Of a stretch of DNA of 64,000 nucleotides, positions 52,268-61,095 are shown piece by piece. A program made the translations under genes and the position numbers. Every line of letters starts with the position of its first letter. The first letter of the stretch is position 1. Under the pieces are notes generated by a model, which saw only the letters and a list, made by a program, of their open reading frames with translations, was not told where the DNA came from and made no database searches. Source of the DNA: JBLFWJ01 sp047611425 (GTDB taxonomy: Bacteria; Bacteroidota; Bacteroidia; UBA10329); assembly GCA_047611425.1 (NCBI GenBank), contig JBLFWJ010000001.1, forward strand, positions 5,040 through 69,039. Reading direction: 5' to 3'.

Positions 52268-54763
52268 TCAATTCTGAATAATCAGAACTTTCACTGAGGA
52301 CTCGAAATTCTCTCCCTTTGCCCGAACGAGATACGTTCCTTGTTCCATTCTAGGTAAACTGAATCTCTGAACCAGCTTGCCCGATAGAACAGTTCGATCC
52401 AATAATCGAGTAACTTCTTTTCCCATCATATTGATGATGGAAACCGTTAATGGCCCAGCACTCGGTACTTCTAGGCTAACGGTTAGGTCTGTATTGGCAG
52501 GGTCAGGGTAAACTTCTAAATCAACACCTAAGAATGTTGCATCAAAAACAGCCACGATTTCTGCGTTACTTTCTGGATTGAATCGAAGAGCGCTGATTTT
52601 TTCATCGGCCACTTCAATTCCGTTCAATTCCCAATGAGAAAAGGTGCTACCTGTAGTTGGCTCTGCTTGAACGTCAACTTCGTTTCCATCATGATAGACA
52701 CCATTCCATGGAAACGAATTAAGATTTAATGTGTTTAATTGAATAGTGCCAGACCCTGCCGGAAATACATTGAAAGAGAGCACATGTTCTTCACCTAAAT
52801 CAAACACTTTCTGAAGGTCGTTTCTCGCATGTTGAGGCCTTCCATTAATGTGCGCAACGGTAGTATCATAAGCGGCATTGAAGTTGACTTCATGGCCGTT
52901 CCAGCGTTCCCAATGTTTCGGTAATTCGTTAGCCACCTTATCATGCGCAGTTTCGAGAGATGCTGTTAACGCATCAGGCAAGAATGCTGAATTAAGCAAA
53001 TCATTATATCGATTGATAAACTGGCGTTTGAATTCTTCATTACTGAGGAATTTTCTGAAAATCTCTACATGTCGATTCCCATCTCCGTATTCGCCCATAA
53101 CCCGCCCAAGGTTTTCAAATTCAACGGGTATGAATGGAACACCTCCGAGAACCACATCCAAATCAAAAATGATGTACCGCCATTTGGCTCCCTCAATTCG
53201 CTCTCTCCAGAATTTGAGGTTGTTGTAAGGCCAGTCAGCATTATTCAAAATAGTCTGACAAGCATAATAATCCATCAAGCTTTCGATATCGAAATAGCCT
53301 GAAGCGATAGAATAACTCGACTCTTCTGTAAGGTCGTGGCTAAGGATGTACTGCTCCATTGAATCGAACGCAATAAAATCACCTTCAACAACTTCATCCT
53401 CTTCTTCTAAAAGGTCTAAATTTTTGTCATCAACGTCATGGTTATCCTCAACGTAGTATCGGTCATGCTTCTCCCTCAAATTGTGCATTCCCCAGTATTC
53501 TCCATTAATGTAGACTCGGCTTGGACGATATGCGCCAACATCAACATTCACTTTTTGGTTTATCATATGCTCGTGAATAAAGCCATCTCTAAAACCCAAT
53601 TGTAGATAATCGGAACCTGAGTTTCTTAGTAACACACGCTTATAATCATTGATGCCTTTTGAAGGGAACAATTCATGCCGAATGCGATTTTTTCCGTAAG
53701 ACGATTTAGCCAAAAGTCGAAGTGATCGCATCGGTCTGGTTCTGGAAATACTACCTCCATGAATCTCGAGACCGATTTCTTGTTCAAATGCCAAACTCCC
53801 ATCTTCTTCGAAAAAGTGAACGTGGGCAGGTACTTCGGTGTCGTTCCAAAAGTTGGCCCCCGTGTACGGGAATTCAGGATTTGCATTCGGACCTAACATG
53901 TAGATTCCGGTGTCTTTATCAAAAAGGTAACCAGGGTCTGTAGTAATACTGACAACAGGAATGTCTGCTTCATCATCAAGTAAAAAGGTTCCACTTCCAT
54001 AATCTGATGGGAAGAATTCAAAAGAATAAGCAATCGCTCGTATTACTGAGGAGGAGTTGATGTTTATTGGTTCGCTGTATAAATCAGAAGTCAAATCAGG
54101 AGTAGATCCATCGGTTGTAAAGTGAATCCAAGAGTTTGGAGTTTCACTTGAAATGGCCACTGCGATGTCCTCGTTATAAAAACCGCTGTTTTCGCTGAGT
54201 ACAGGAATTGCAGTTTTATACGATTCCGTTCCAGAAACAAGACTATTGGTCGTTCTTGGTGTTGGAGATTGGTAATAGACAAACGGTGCCAGGCCATCAT
54301 TTTGTTGCCCGTAAGATTGGTTGGAAGGAATGAATCCAAACGAAACCGAGTCCTCAACAGTGCCATCTGGCCTGCTCAAAATCAAATCTTCGCCATTCTT
54401 TGACAGCTTGAAATTTGAATGAGGTTCGGTTAGATTTTGCGCGGTTCCCGAACAGAAAACAATTCGGTATCCATTTGCCGGAACAGTGGTTCCGACAAAG
54501 CTCCAAATGTTGGGTTGATCGAAATCATCGCTTAAAAACCATCCATCTAGGTTGACTTCTGAATTAGATGAATTATGAAGTTCAATCCAGTCTGGAGTAG
54601 AGCCACTTTGATCTTCCAAAACATTCCCGTTACTACTGCCTGCTTCATTAATCGTGATTTGACCAATGGAAGTGAAACTGAGAATGGAAAACAATATCGT
54701 GGTCAACAATCGGTTAATGAGATTGAGTGACAACTGGTGGGAACGTGATTTTACAGCTTTCAA
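52268..54763 (-). CDS. Secreted CotH-kinase-domain protein with lamin-tail and T9SS domains
   Basis: The 831-residue protein has a signal peptide (about residues 17-36), a lamin-tail domain with DWIELHNSSNSEVNLDGWFL near residues 60-80, a chitobiase-like strand repeat near 190-250 and a CotH domain. The CotH part has RSLRLLAKSSYGKNRIRHEL, YINGEYWGMHNLREKHDRYY and IFDLDVVLGG. A T9SS sorting domain with EVYPDPANTDLTVSLE closes the protein. CotH relatives are atypical protein kinases that act on secreted substrates. Here the substrate is unknown and the protein should be exported by T9SS. Confidence 0.85.
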   Translation of the reverse strand: MKAVKSRSHQLSLNLINRLLTTILFSILSFTSIGQITINEAGSSNGNVLEDQSGSTPDWIELHNSSNSEVNLDGWFLSDDFDQPNIWSFVGTTVPANGYRIVFCSGTAQNLTEPHSNFKLSKNGEDLILSRPDGTVEDSVSFGFIPSNQSYGQQNDGLAPFVYYQSPTPRTTNSLVSGTESYKTAIPVLSENSGFYNEDIAVAISSETPNSWIHFTTDGSTPDLTSDLYSEPININSSSVIRAIAYSFEFFPSDYGSGTFLLDDEADIPVVSITTDPGYLFDKDTGIYMLGPNANPEFPYTGANFWNDTEVPAHVHFFEEDGSLAFEQEIGLEIHGGSISRTRPMRSLRLLAKSSYGKNRIRHELFPSKGINDYKRVLLRNSGSDYLQLGFRDGFIHEHMINQKVNVDVGAYRPSRVYINGEYWGMHNLREKHDRYYVEDNHDVDDKNLDLLEEEDEVVEGDFIAFDSMEQYILSHDLTEESSYSIASGYFDIESLMDYYACQTILNNADWPYNNLKFWRERIEGAKWRYIIFDLDVVLGGVPFIPVEFENLGRVMGEYGDGNRHVEIFRKFLSNEEFKRQFINRYNDLLNSAFLPDALTASLETAHDKVANELPKHWERWNGHEVNFNAAYDTTVAHINGRPQHARNDLQKVFDLGEEHVLSFNVFPAGSGTIQLNTLNLNSFPWNGVYHDGNEVDVQAEPTTGSTFSHWELNGIEVADEKISALRFNPESNAEIVAVFDATFLGVDLEVYPDPANTDLTVSLEVPSAGPLTVSIINMMGKEVTRLLDRTVLSGKLVQRFSLPRMEQGTYLVRAKGENFESSVKVLIIQN

Positions 54764-54809
54764 ATCCTAATTTTACAGTCCTGCAAGTTAATGATACAAG
54801 GACGCTGAA

Positions 54810-55016
54810 ATGAAAATCTTAAGACTGATGTTATCCACTGCCTTATTGATAGGTTCCTGCTGTTGGCTGAATTCCTGTACTTCCGGATGTGTCGTTTGCA
54901 CTGGCGTTACAGCCGATCAAGACATATGTAAATCAGATTTTCAAGAGACCTCGGATTACAACCAATACATTGAACAATATGAGATGCAAGGAGGTGTTTG
55001 TGAGGAACCTTTATAA
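54810..55016 (+). CDS. Small cysteine-rich lipoprotein, copy 1
   Basis: A 68-residue lipoprotein starts MKILRLMLSTALLIGSCCWL with a lipobox LNSC at about residues 20-23. The mature part has the pattern C-x4-C-x2-C, then DQDIC, then DYNQYIEQYEMQGGVC. The next gene encodes a shorter protein with the same pattern. They are tandem paralogues one base apart. No function is known. Confidence 0.75.
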   Translation: MKILRLMLSTALLIGSCCWLNSCTSGCVVCTGVTADQDICKSDFQETSDYNQYIEQYEMQGGVCEEPL

Positions 55017-55017
55017 A

Positions 55018-55209
55018 ATGAATAGAATAAAATTGATATTCGTTTTTATTGGTCTTCTGGCTTTTGCCAGTTGTACCCGTTGTTCCGATTGCGAAAACAA
55101 CGGTTTAACTGATCAAATCTGCGAGCAAGATTTCGATGATCCGAATGCCTACAATGCCGCTATTGCCAATCAGGAGGCAGATGGTGCCGAGTGCGTAGCC
55201 GTCATCTAA
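55018..55209 (+). CDS. Small cysteine-rich lipoprotein, copy 2
   Basis: The 63-residue protein starts MNRIKLIFVFIGLLAFASC, a lipoprotein signal peptide with lipobox FASC. The mature part has C-x2-C-x2-C, then TDQICEQDF and YNAAIANQEADGAEC, matching copy 1 in spacing of cysteines and of the acidic/YN segment. A longer frame from 54889 overlaps copy 1 and was rejected. The conserved cysteines suggest disulfides or metal binding. Confidence 0.75.
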   Translation: MNRIKLIFVFIGLLAFASCTRCSDCENNGLTDQICEQDFDDPNAYNAAIANQEADGAECVAVI

Positions 55210-55226
55210 TTATACCTTTCAAAGTG

Positions 55227-55234
55227 TATTTTTG
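55227..55234 (+). promoter_or_regulatory. Possible -7 element upstream of efp
   Basis: TATTTTTG fits TAnnTTTG and lies 17 bases before the ATG. No convincing -33 sequence was found at the proper distance. A chance match in AT-rich sequence is possible. Confidence 0.25.
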
Positions 55235-55251
55235 GCTATCAATTTTCAAAC

Positions 55252-55812
55252 ATGGCCAATACATCTGATATACGAGTTGGATCAATTATTCGATTCAACG
55301 GAGAACTTTGCTCAGTAACTGATAAACAGCATACGATGCCTGGAAAAGGTGGTGCGTTTTATCAGGTAAAAATGAAGTCAGTAAAGAGCGGGCGTTCTTA
55401 CGAGAATCGCTTTCGATCTGGAGAGACCGTAGATATTGCTAGAATTGAGTATCGTGAGTTGTCCTATATATATGAGGAGGGCGACCACTTTGTATGTATG
55501 AATAACGAAACGTACGAGCAGCTTTATATTCCTAAGACGCTTTTCGGAACGAATATGAAATTCTTGAAAGAGGGAATGATTGTTAAGATTGGCTTTGAAA
55601 GTGATGAGCCGATTTCTGCTGAATCTCCAACTTTTGTTGAATTGTTAATTACGCATTCAGAGCCTGGTATTAAAGGTGATACTGCAACCAACACGCTTAA
55701 ACCAGCAACGCTGGAAACTGGAGCTGAGATTCGGGTTCCGCTGTTTGTTGGAGAAGGGGAGATGGTGAAGATTGATACGCGTACAGGTGAGTACGTAGAG
55801 CGCGTGAAGTAA
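55252..55812 (+). CDS. efp: Elongation factor P
   Basis: EF-P rescues ribosomes stalled at polyproline stretches. The 186-residue protein starts MANTSDIRVGSIIRFNGELC, has the modification loop HTMPGKGGAFYQVKMKSVKSG with Lys32 at the tip (the residue modified with beta-lysine in Escherichia coli) and three beta domains ending TGEYVERVK. A TATTTTTG (55227-55234) upstream is a possible -7 promoter element. It lies 17 bases before lpxD. Confidence 0.96.
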   Translation: MANTSDIRVGSIIRFNGELCSVTDKQHTMPGKGGAFYQVKMKSVKSGRSYENRFRSGETVDIARIEYRELSYIYEEGDHFVCMNNETYEQLYIPKTLFGTNMKFLKEGMIVKIGFESDEPISAESPTFVELLITHSEPGIKGDTATNTLKPATLETGAEIRVPLFVGEGEMVKIDTRTGEYVERVK

Positions 55813-55829
55813 CCAGTATCTAGTTTCAC

Positions 55830-56762
55830 GTGAGACTTGACCAACCTATATCAGTAGAAGTTATTGCGAACCAATTGGGACGCGAATATCGTGGTGACGG
55901 TTTTGTTAAAGGTATCAGTGAAATCCATTGCATTTCTGAAGGAGATCTTTCATTCGCAGATCATCCCAAGTACATCAAAATGGCATTGGCATCGGAGGCT
56001 AGTGTTCTGATTCTTAACGAATGGCCGAATGATCAAAATGGAAAGTCGGTTATTCTAAGCGATGATCCATTTGCGGATTTCGTAAAACTGATTCGACATT
56101 TCCGACCGTTTGAAGCAAGTCTCGAATCGGTATCTCAGTCTTCAATTGTCGGCAAAAACACGGTAATTTCAAATGGAGTTACGGTTGGGAATAATGTGGT
56201 GATTGGCGATAGCTGTACTATTCATCCCTGTGTGACTATTTATGATCATTCAATAATTGGAGATAATGTGATTATCCATGCTGGTAGTGTGATTGGTTCG
56301 GATGCATTCTACTTTAATCGAAAGCTGGAAGGATACCGAAAATTGTATTCCTGTGGTCGAGTGATTATTGGAAATAACGTAGAAATTGGTGCCGGTTGTA
56401 CAATTGACCGCGGTTCAACGGACGACACGGTTATTGGCTCGGGAACCAAAATGGACAATCAAGTTCATGTTGGGCACGACACCGTTATTGGTCAAAATTG
56501 CCTGTTTGCCGCACAAGTTGGAATTGCTGGGGTCGTAACAATAGAAGATGATGTGATTCTCTGGGGTCAGGTTGGTGTTCAGAAAGACTTAACTATTGGA
56601 AAAGGGGCTGTCGTTCTTGGTCAATCTGGCATTGGGAAAGATCTACTTCCAAACACGACCTATTTCGGTTCTCCGGTACGGGAAGCGCGTACGAAAATGA
56701 AGGAGCTCGCTCAGATCAAACGCTTACCCGAAATGATCCAGTATCTCAACAATGCGGGGTAG
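55830..56762 (+). CDS. lpxD: UDP-3-O-acylglucosamine N-acyltransferase (LpxD-like)
   Basis: The 310-residue protein has an N-terminal UDP-binding domain with ANQLGREYRGDGFVKGISEI and LSFADHPKYIK, then left-handed beta-helix repeats (about residues 105-285; I/V-G-x4 hexapeptides) and a catalytic-type histidine in MDNQVHVGHDTVIGQNC followed by LFAAQVGIAGVVTI. LpxD adds the second acyl chain in lipid A synthesis. Bacteroidota often carry more than one LpxD-like gene, one of them beside efp, so this may be a paralogue rather than the main enzyme. Confidence 0.85.
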   Translation: MRLDQPISVEVIANQLGREYRGDGFVKGISEIHCISEGDLSFADHPKYIKMALASEASVLILNEWPNDQNGKSVILSDDPFADFVKLIRHFRPFEASLESVSQSSIVGKNTVISNGVTVGNNVVIGDSCTIHPCVTIYDHSIIGDNVIIHAGSVIGSDAFYFNRKLEGYRKLYSCGRVIIGNNVEIGAGCTIDRGSTDDTVIGSGTKMDNQVHVGHDTVIGQNCLFAAQVGIAGVVTIEDDVILWGQVGVQKDLTIGKGAVVLGQSGIGKDLLPNTTYFGSPVREARTKMKELAQIKRLPEMIQYLNNAG

Positions 56763-56899
56763 TCACTCGTAGATTCAGCTACATAACACCCAGTTTGTCT
56801 TCTGTATGGTCGATTTGGTCTAATTCCTGAGAATACATTGAGGTCTGCTAATATCTTTAGTGCCCTATTAACAATAAGTCACAATCGCATCCCCAACAA

Positions 56900-58156
56900 G
56901 TGGCCAGTATAAGCAAAGATAAAAACGAGAAAATCATTCTTGAGACGCTACGGATAGCCAACTCGGCTCTGAAGCTCAAGAATTTAAAGCTCAATTCGTT
57001 GTTGGAAATTACCAATGCGATTAACAACAACTTCTCACGAGAGCAGTTACTGAAGATCTTTGAGTTTGTACTGCGCAGTCAGCTGAATATAGGCAGGCTG
57101 CTTTTTTATATCAAAGATGACGGTTGGAACAGGTCCATGGCGTACGGGTTAGATCCGATGTGCAAGGATCCTGAGTTGGATGATTTATTGAAGATTAATC
57201 AGCTTACTGAAGTTCGGAACAAACGTGACAAGTTATTTGGGCAGTTTGAAGTTGTTATTCCGGTCACTCATAAGAATGATCCAATCGCATACCTTTTAGT
57301 CGGAGATATAAAGGAGGATTTGATTGAAAATGCAAAGACTCGACATATCCCGTTTATTCAGACACTGTCGAATATTATTACCGTTTCAATTGAGAACAAG
57401 AGATTGGCAAGAGAAAATCTTGTTCAGGCTGCTACAACTCGTGAAATGGAACTTGCTTCAGAAATGCAGAATATGCTTTTCCCTAGCAAATTACCGAAGA
57501 ACGATCGAATTGAAATTGATGCTTATTATCAACCGCATCAACAAATTGGAGGAGATTACTACGACTTTATTAGGCTGAGCGATAATGAGATTGCCTTCTG
57601 TATGGCAGATGTCTCAGGGAAAGGAGTTTCAGCTGCGCTGCTGATGTCGAATTTTCAAGCAAACTTGAGAGCGTTGTTCAACCATGAAGTAACGCTGACT
57701 GACCTAGTTCAAGAGCTTAATAGAAAAGTGATTAGCAATGCGATGGGTGAGAAATTCATCACCGTTTTCATTGCGAAATACAACATGGTTACTCGAGTGT
57801 TGCAGTACATAAACGCTGGTCAGAATCCACCAATACTATTAAGTGGAGATACTACAAGTCGTCTTTCTGTAGGCTGCCCTGGATTGGGAATGTTAGATGA
57901 ACTGCCTACTATCCGTGAGGGGATCATCAATATAGAGAAGGATGCGGTTATCCATTGCTATACCGATGGTGTAACCGAATTGGAAAATAGTCGTGAGCGT
58001 GAGTTTGGCATGAGTCGATTGGAGTTGCTGCTGCTTCAGAATCAAAATGCAGGAGCTGAGGAAATTAACGAAACGATTATGCATCAACTTCGACAGCATA
58101 AAGGAAGTATGCCTTATGTAGATGATATCGCACTTTTCACAGTGCGTGTATTCTGA
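56900..58156 (+). CDS. SpoIIE/PP2C-family serine phosphatase with GAF-like domain
   Basis: The 418-residue protein has an N-terminal GAF-like region (about residues 30-170) and a coiled linker, then a PP2C-type SpoIIE domain: metal-binding aspartates in HQQIGGDYYDF, MADVSGKGVSAALLM, YTDGVTELEN and DDIALFTVRVF. Such phosphatases remove phosphate from Ser/Thr on anti-sigma antagonists or, for SiaA, from SiaC. No membrane segment is seen, unlike membrane-bound SiaA. The start is GTG at 56900. A link to the SiaB/SiaC pair at 41293-42287 is possible but not shown. Confidence 0.88.
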   Translation: MASISKDKNEKIILETLRIANSALKLKNLKLNSLLEITNAINNNFSREQLLKIFEFVLRSQLNIGRLLFYIKDDGWNRSMAYGLDPMCKDPELDDLLKINQLTEVRNKRDKLFGQFEVVIPVTHKNDPIAYLLVGDIKEDLIENAKTRHIPFIQTLSNIITVSIENKRLARENLVQAATTREMELASEMQNMLFPSKLPKNDRIEIDAYYQPHQQIGGDYYDFIRLSDNEIAFCMADVSGKGVSAALLMSNFQANLRALFNHEVTLTDLVQELNRKVISNAMGEKFITVFIAKYNMVTRVLQYINAGQNPPILLSGDTTSRLSVGCPGLGMLDELPTIREGIINIEKDAVIHCYTDGVTELENSREREFGMSRLELLLLQNQNAGAEEINETIMHQLRQHKGSMPYVDDIALFTVRVF

Positions 58157-58175
58157 TCTCGATTTAGCCTCTTAG

Positions 58176-59585
58176 TCATTTCTTCAACTTCAGAAGTACC
58201 ACATTTTCCACGTGGTGTGTATGTGGAAACATGTCAACGGGTCTGATTCTGGCTACATCGTAATTTTCTGAAAGCAAGTTCAAATCTCTGGCCTGTGTAG
58301 CTGGATTACAGCTTACGTAGACAATTTTTTCAGGCTTCAATTCGTTCAGTCGGTCAATTACATTCTGGTGCATTCCCGCTCGCGGAGGATCGGTAATTAC
58401 CACATCTGGGTGCCCTTCCTTTGCAATCAATTCAGGACTGAAAACATCTTTCATGTCTCCAGCATAGAAGTGAGCGTGTCCGACTCCGTTGAATTCTGCA
58501 TTGATCTTCGCATCTTCAATAGCTGCTTCAACGTATTCTATACCAACAACCTTTGCGGCCTGTTTGGCAACGAAAAGTGCAATTGTACCAGTTCCGGTGT
58601 AGAGGTCGTAGACAGTTTCGGTTCCTTGTAAGTCGGCAAACTCCCGAGTTACCTTGTACAGTTCGTAAGCTTGAAGTCCGTTGGTTTGGAAAAACGACTT
58701 GGGCCCAATTCTGAACTTCAAATCTTCCATTGATTCCAAGATGTGATTGGAACCATGATACAAGTCCATTTCCTGATCATGCAACGAATCGTTTTGCTTG
58801 GTGTTTATCACCAAAAACACAGATTTCAATTCAGGAAATTCTGAGATTAGACTGTCCAAAATAACTGTGCCTGCTTTATAATTATCCTCACCAAGAACTA
58901 GAATGAGCATCCAATCACCTTGGGTCGTATTTCTCAATACAAGCCCACGTAGGAGGCCTTTTTGAGCGTACAGATCGTAATAAGAAAAGTCGTGCTCCTT
59001 GGCTAGGTCACGAACTCGATTTCTAATTGCATTGCTAGGATCTGGTTGCAAATGACATTCGTGTACATCCAAGACCTTGTCCCATCTACCCGGAACATGA
59101 AAACCAAGAGCCGGTTCATTCACGATTTCAACCTCGGAATCAACTTCTTCTTTTGTCATCCAACGTTTATGCGAAAAACTGAAATCAAGTTTGTTCCGAT
59201 AGTTATAGATTGGGTCTGAACCCATAATTGGCTCCATCGTTCCTAGCTCAACTTTACCAATTCGTTGCATGGCATCGGTAACCTGTTGCTGCTTGAATTC
59301 AAGCTGCTTTTCGTAATCCAAGTGTTGCCATTTGCACCCGCCACAAACTCCGAAATAGCTGCACTTGGCGTTTTTTCTGAGTTCCGATGGTTCATGCAAA
59401 TGATAGAGTTTAGCTTGCCAATAACTCTTTCGTTTTCTGGTTACCAGAATGTCGCAAACATCTCCCGGTACCGCACCCTCAACAAAAACAACCATTTCGT
59501 TGATGTATGCAATCGACTTGCCTTCTGCGGCATACTTCTCAATTCGAACGTCCCTCTGAAGCTTATCTCTTTTCCTTTTTCCCAC
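58176..59585 (-). CDS. rlmD: 23S rRNA (uracil-5-)-methyltransferase, RlmD type
   Basis: The 469-residue enzyme has a TRAM domain at the N-terminus and an iron-sulfur segment with KCSYFGVCGGCKWQH near residue 73, which supplies three cysteine ligands of a [4Fe-4S] cluster; a later HECHLQP may supply the fourth. The SAM domain has VYDLYTGTGTIALFVAKQA and the catalytic cysteine is in YVSCNPATQARDL. The family methylates U1939 or U747 in 23S rRNA; the exact site is not resolved. Confidence 0.9.
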   Translation of the reverse strand: MGKRKRDKLQRDVRIEKYAAEGKSIAYINEMVVFVEGAVPGDVCDILVTRKRKSYWQAKLYHLHEPSELRKNAKCSYFGVCGGCKWQHLDYEKQLEFKQQQVTDAMQRIGKVELGTMEPIMGSDPIYNYRNKLDFSFSHKRWMTKEEVDSEVEIVNEPALGFHVPGRWDKVLDVHECHLQPDPSNAIRNRVRDLAKEHDFSYYDLYAQKGLLRGLVLRNTTQGDWMLILVLGEDNYKAGTVILDSLISEFPELKSVFLVINTKQNDSLHDQEMDLYHGSNHILESMEDLKFRIGPKSFFQTNGLQAYELYKVTREFADLQGTETVYDLYTGTGTIALFVAKQAAKVVGIEYVEAAIEDAKINAEFNGVGHAHFYAGDMKDVFSPELIAKEGHPDVVITDPPRAGMHQNVIDRLNELKPEKIVYVSCNPATQARDLNLLSENYDVARIRPVDMFPHTHHVENVVLLKLKK

Positions 59586-59598
59586 GTTTCTCTGTTCT

Positions 59599-59943
59599 TT
59601 AAAGCATGTTCAAATTGCAATATGTGGATTTCTCAAACTCCTGCACATTGACAGAAATTACAGCGATCCACGGATAATCTTCATTAAGTCTGCTTACAAG
59701 TGCGTTGGATAAAGAAGCCCTCTGTTCATTCGTTCGGCCACCCATAATATTCGAGAATACATGAATGAAGTGACCCGATTTTCCAGCAACCAATGAATCT
59801 TGATAAGGTTTAATGCGCACTTTGATGTTGGCTGTATCGAACAGTTTGCTTTCCACGGCAACTTCATGAACCGAATTCATGAGTTCGCTTGAATCTACTT
59901 TGGAATAAGCAGCTTGGTCAATATCTATGATAAAATGAGGCAT
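59599..59943 (-). CDS. CHMI-family tautomerase (5-carboxymethyl-2-hydroxymuconate isomerase-like)
   Basis: The ATG at 59943 yields MPHFIIDIDQAAY, so Pro2 becomes the N-terminal proline needed as the catalytic base of tautomerases. The 114-residue length and the MGGRTNEQRASLSNALVSRL segment match the CHMI family. A start at 59970 would hide the proline. CHMI takes part in homoprotocatechuate breakdown, but no other gene of that pathway lies nearby, so the physiological role is open. Confidence 0.82.
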   Translation of the reverse strand: MPHFIIDIDQAAYSKVDSSELMNSVHEVAVESKLFDTANIKVRIKPYQDSLVAGKSGHFIHVFSNIMGGRTNEQRASLSNALVSRLNEDYPWIAVISVNVQEFEKSTYCNLNML

Positions 59944-59987
59944 TCTAAATGCTGATTTCTTGAGTGACAAAAGTGATCAAATCCTAA

Positions 59988-61091
59988 TCAATCAGCCTTG
60001 GTCAGCATTGCACTTATAGCATAATGATCACTTAGGTCGTGATGATGCACGGTGTGATTGGTTGCCGTGTATTCATCCGAATAGAAAATGTTGTCTATAC
60101 GAAGGAATGGAACCATTCCAGCATATGTGTTGCCAATGCCAGTACCGGATTCCACAAAGCTGTTTTTCAAACCTTTAGATACTGTCTCGTATGCAAACGA
60201 TATTGGCCCGTCATTAAGGTCGGTACACATGATTACGGGGTAGGGGCTTAAAGAAATATGCTCCGCCATTAACTCAGATTGCTCAGCTCGTTTGACCCAC
60301 GCATCATGCATTCGCTCTAAAAGCATTCTGCTTTTCTTCAAGTCTTCCAATTCTGATTTCTCCAGAATATCCTCCATCAATTTGTAGTCGTCATGTCCAA
60401 ACCGAACGGACTGAAGATGAAGATTGTAGATTCTAGTTGTGTCTTGATTAATAATCACATCCGTGTAAATTCCGAGGTTTCCATACGTCCCCTTAAAATT
60501 GATTCGGCCCTTGCCAACAATTGGGTATTTGGTGAGTGTAGCCATTCCCCATTGCCTTTCATCAGAAATGCTGAAGTAATTCTCTAGATGCATGTGCTTG
60601 ATCTTATTCAATTCTGAAAGCGTATCAAGCGTAGGGAAGTAACCCGTGTTGTCGTGGTAGAACTCTTGGATACAGAGTATATCTGGCTCTTGTGCTTTCA
60701 AAAACTCGTAGATCCAATCTCGGGTTTGACCAACTCTCGACCAGTTGTAGTAGTCGAAGAGACGCACATTGTAGCTCATTACTGAGATAGAGTTTTCGGA
60801 CTTCTCTCCTTTAATATTGATCTGGAATGTTCTGGATAAACTTGTCCAAACAATTAATAGCGTGAGTATTCCCAAGATGGAGAATTTAGATTTGCTGATG
60901 ATCCAATAGACGAGGATAATCAACGCTAGAATAACGAGAACCGGAAATACAATTCCGAAAAATGGAAGGATTCCAAATTGATCTGGATGGAAGTATCTTG
61001 AGAAATGACTGGCTAATGTGGCTAGAAGAATGAGTCCGCCAATAGGGTAGGAGAGCTTCAACAGCCATGGGCGTATTCTCGGTTCGCTCAT
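59988..61091 (-). CDS. Membrane endonuclease/exonuclease/phosphatase (EEP) family protein
   Basis: About four hydrophobic segments fill the first 90 residues of a 367-residue protein. The EEP domain follows: SVMSYNVRLFDYYNW near residue 104, PDILCIQEFYHDN near 134, MCTDLNDGPISFAYE and the closing HHHDLSDHYAISAM with the catalytic Asp-His. EEP domains hydrolyse phosphodiesters in nucleic acids or lipids. The soluble domain probably faces the periplasm, but topology is uncertain. It lies four bases after the rhomboid gene. Confidence 0.85.
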   Translation of the reverse strand: MSEPRIRPWLLKLSYPIGGLILLATLASHFSRYFHPDQFGILPFFGIVFPVLVILALIILVYWIISKSKFSILGILTLLIVWTSLSRTFQINIKGEKSENSISVMSYNVRLFDYYNWSRVGQTRDWIYEFLKAQEPDILCIQEFYHDNTGYFPTLDTLSELNKIKHMHLENYFSISDERQWGMATLTKYPIVGKGRINFKGTYGNLGIYTDVIINQDTTRIYNLHLQSVRFGHDDYKLMEDILEKSELEDLKKSRMLLERMHDAWVKRAEQSELMAEHISLSPYPVIMCTDLNDGPISFAYETVSKGLKNSFVESGTGIGNTYAGMVPFLRIDNIFYSDEYTATNHTVHHHDLSDHYAISAMLTKAD

Positions 61092-61095
61092 GAAA

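Noticed and set aside
54889..55017. Extension of the second small lipoprotein
   Set aside because: It overlaps the first lipoprotein in another frame and hides the lipoprotein signal peptide.
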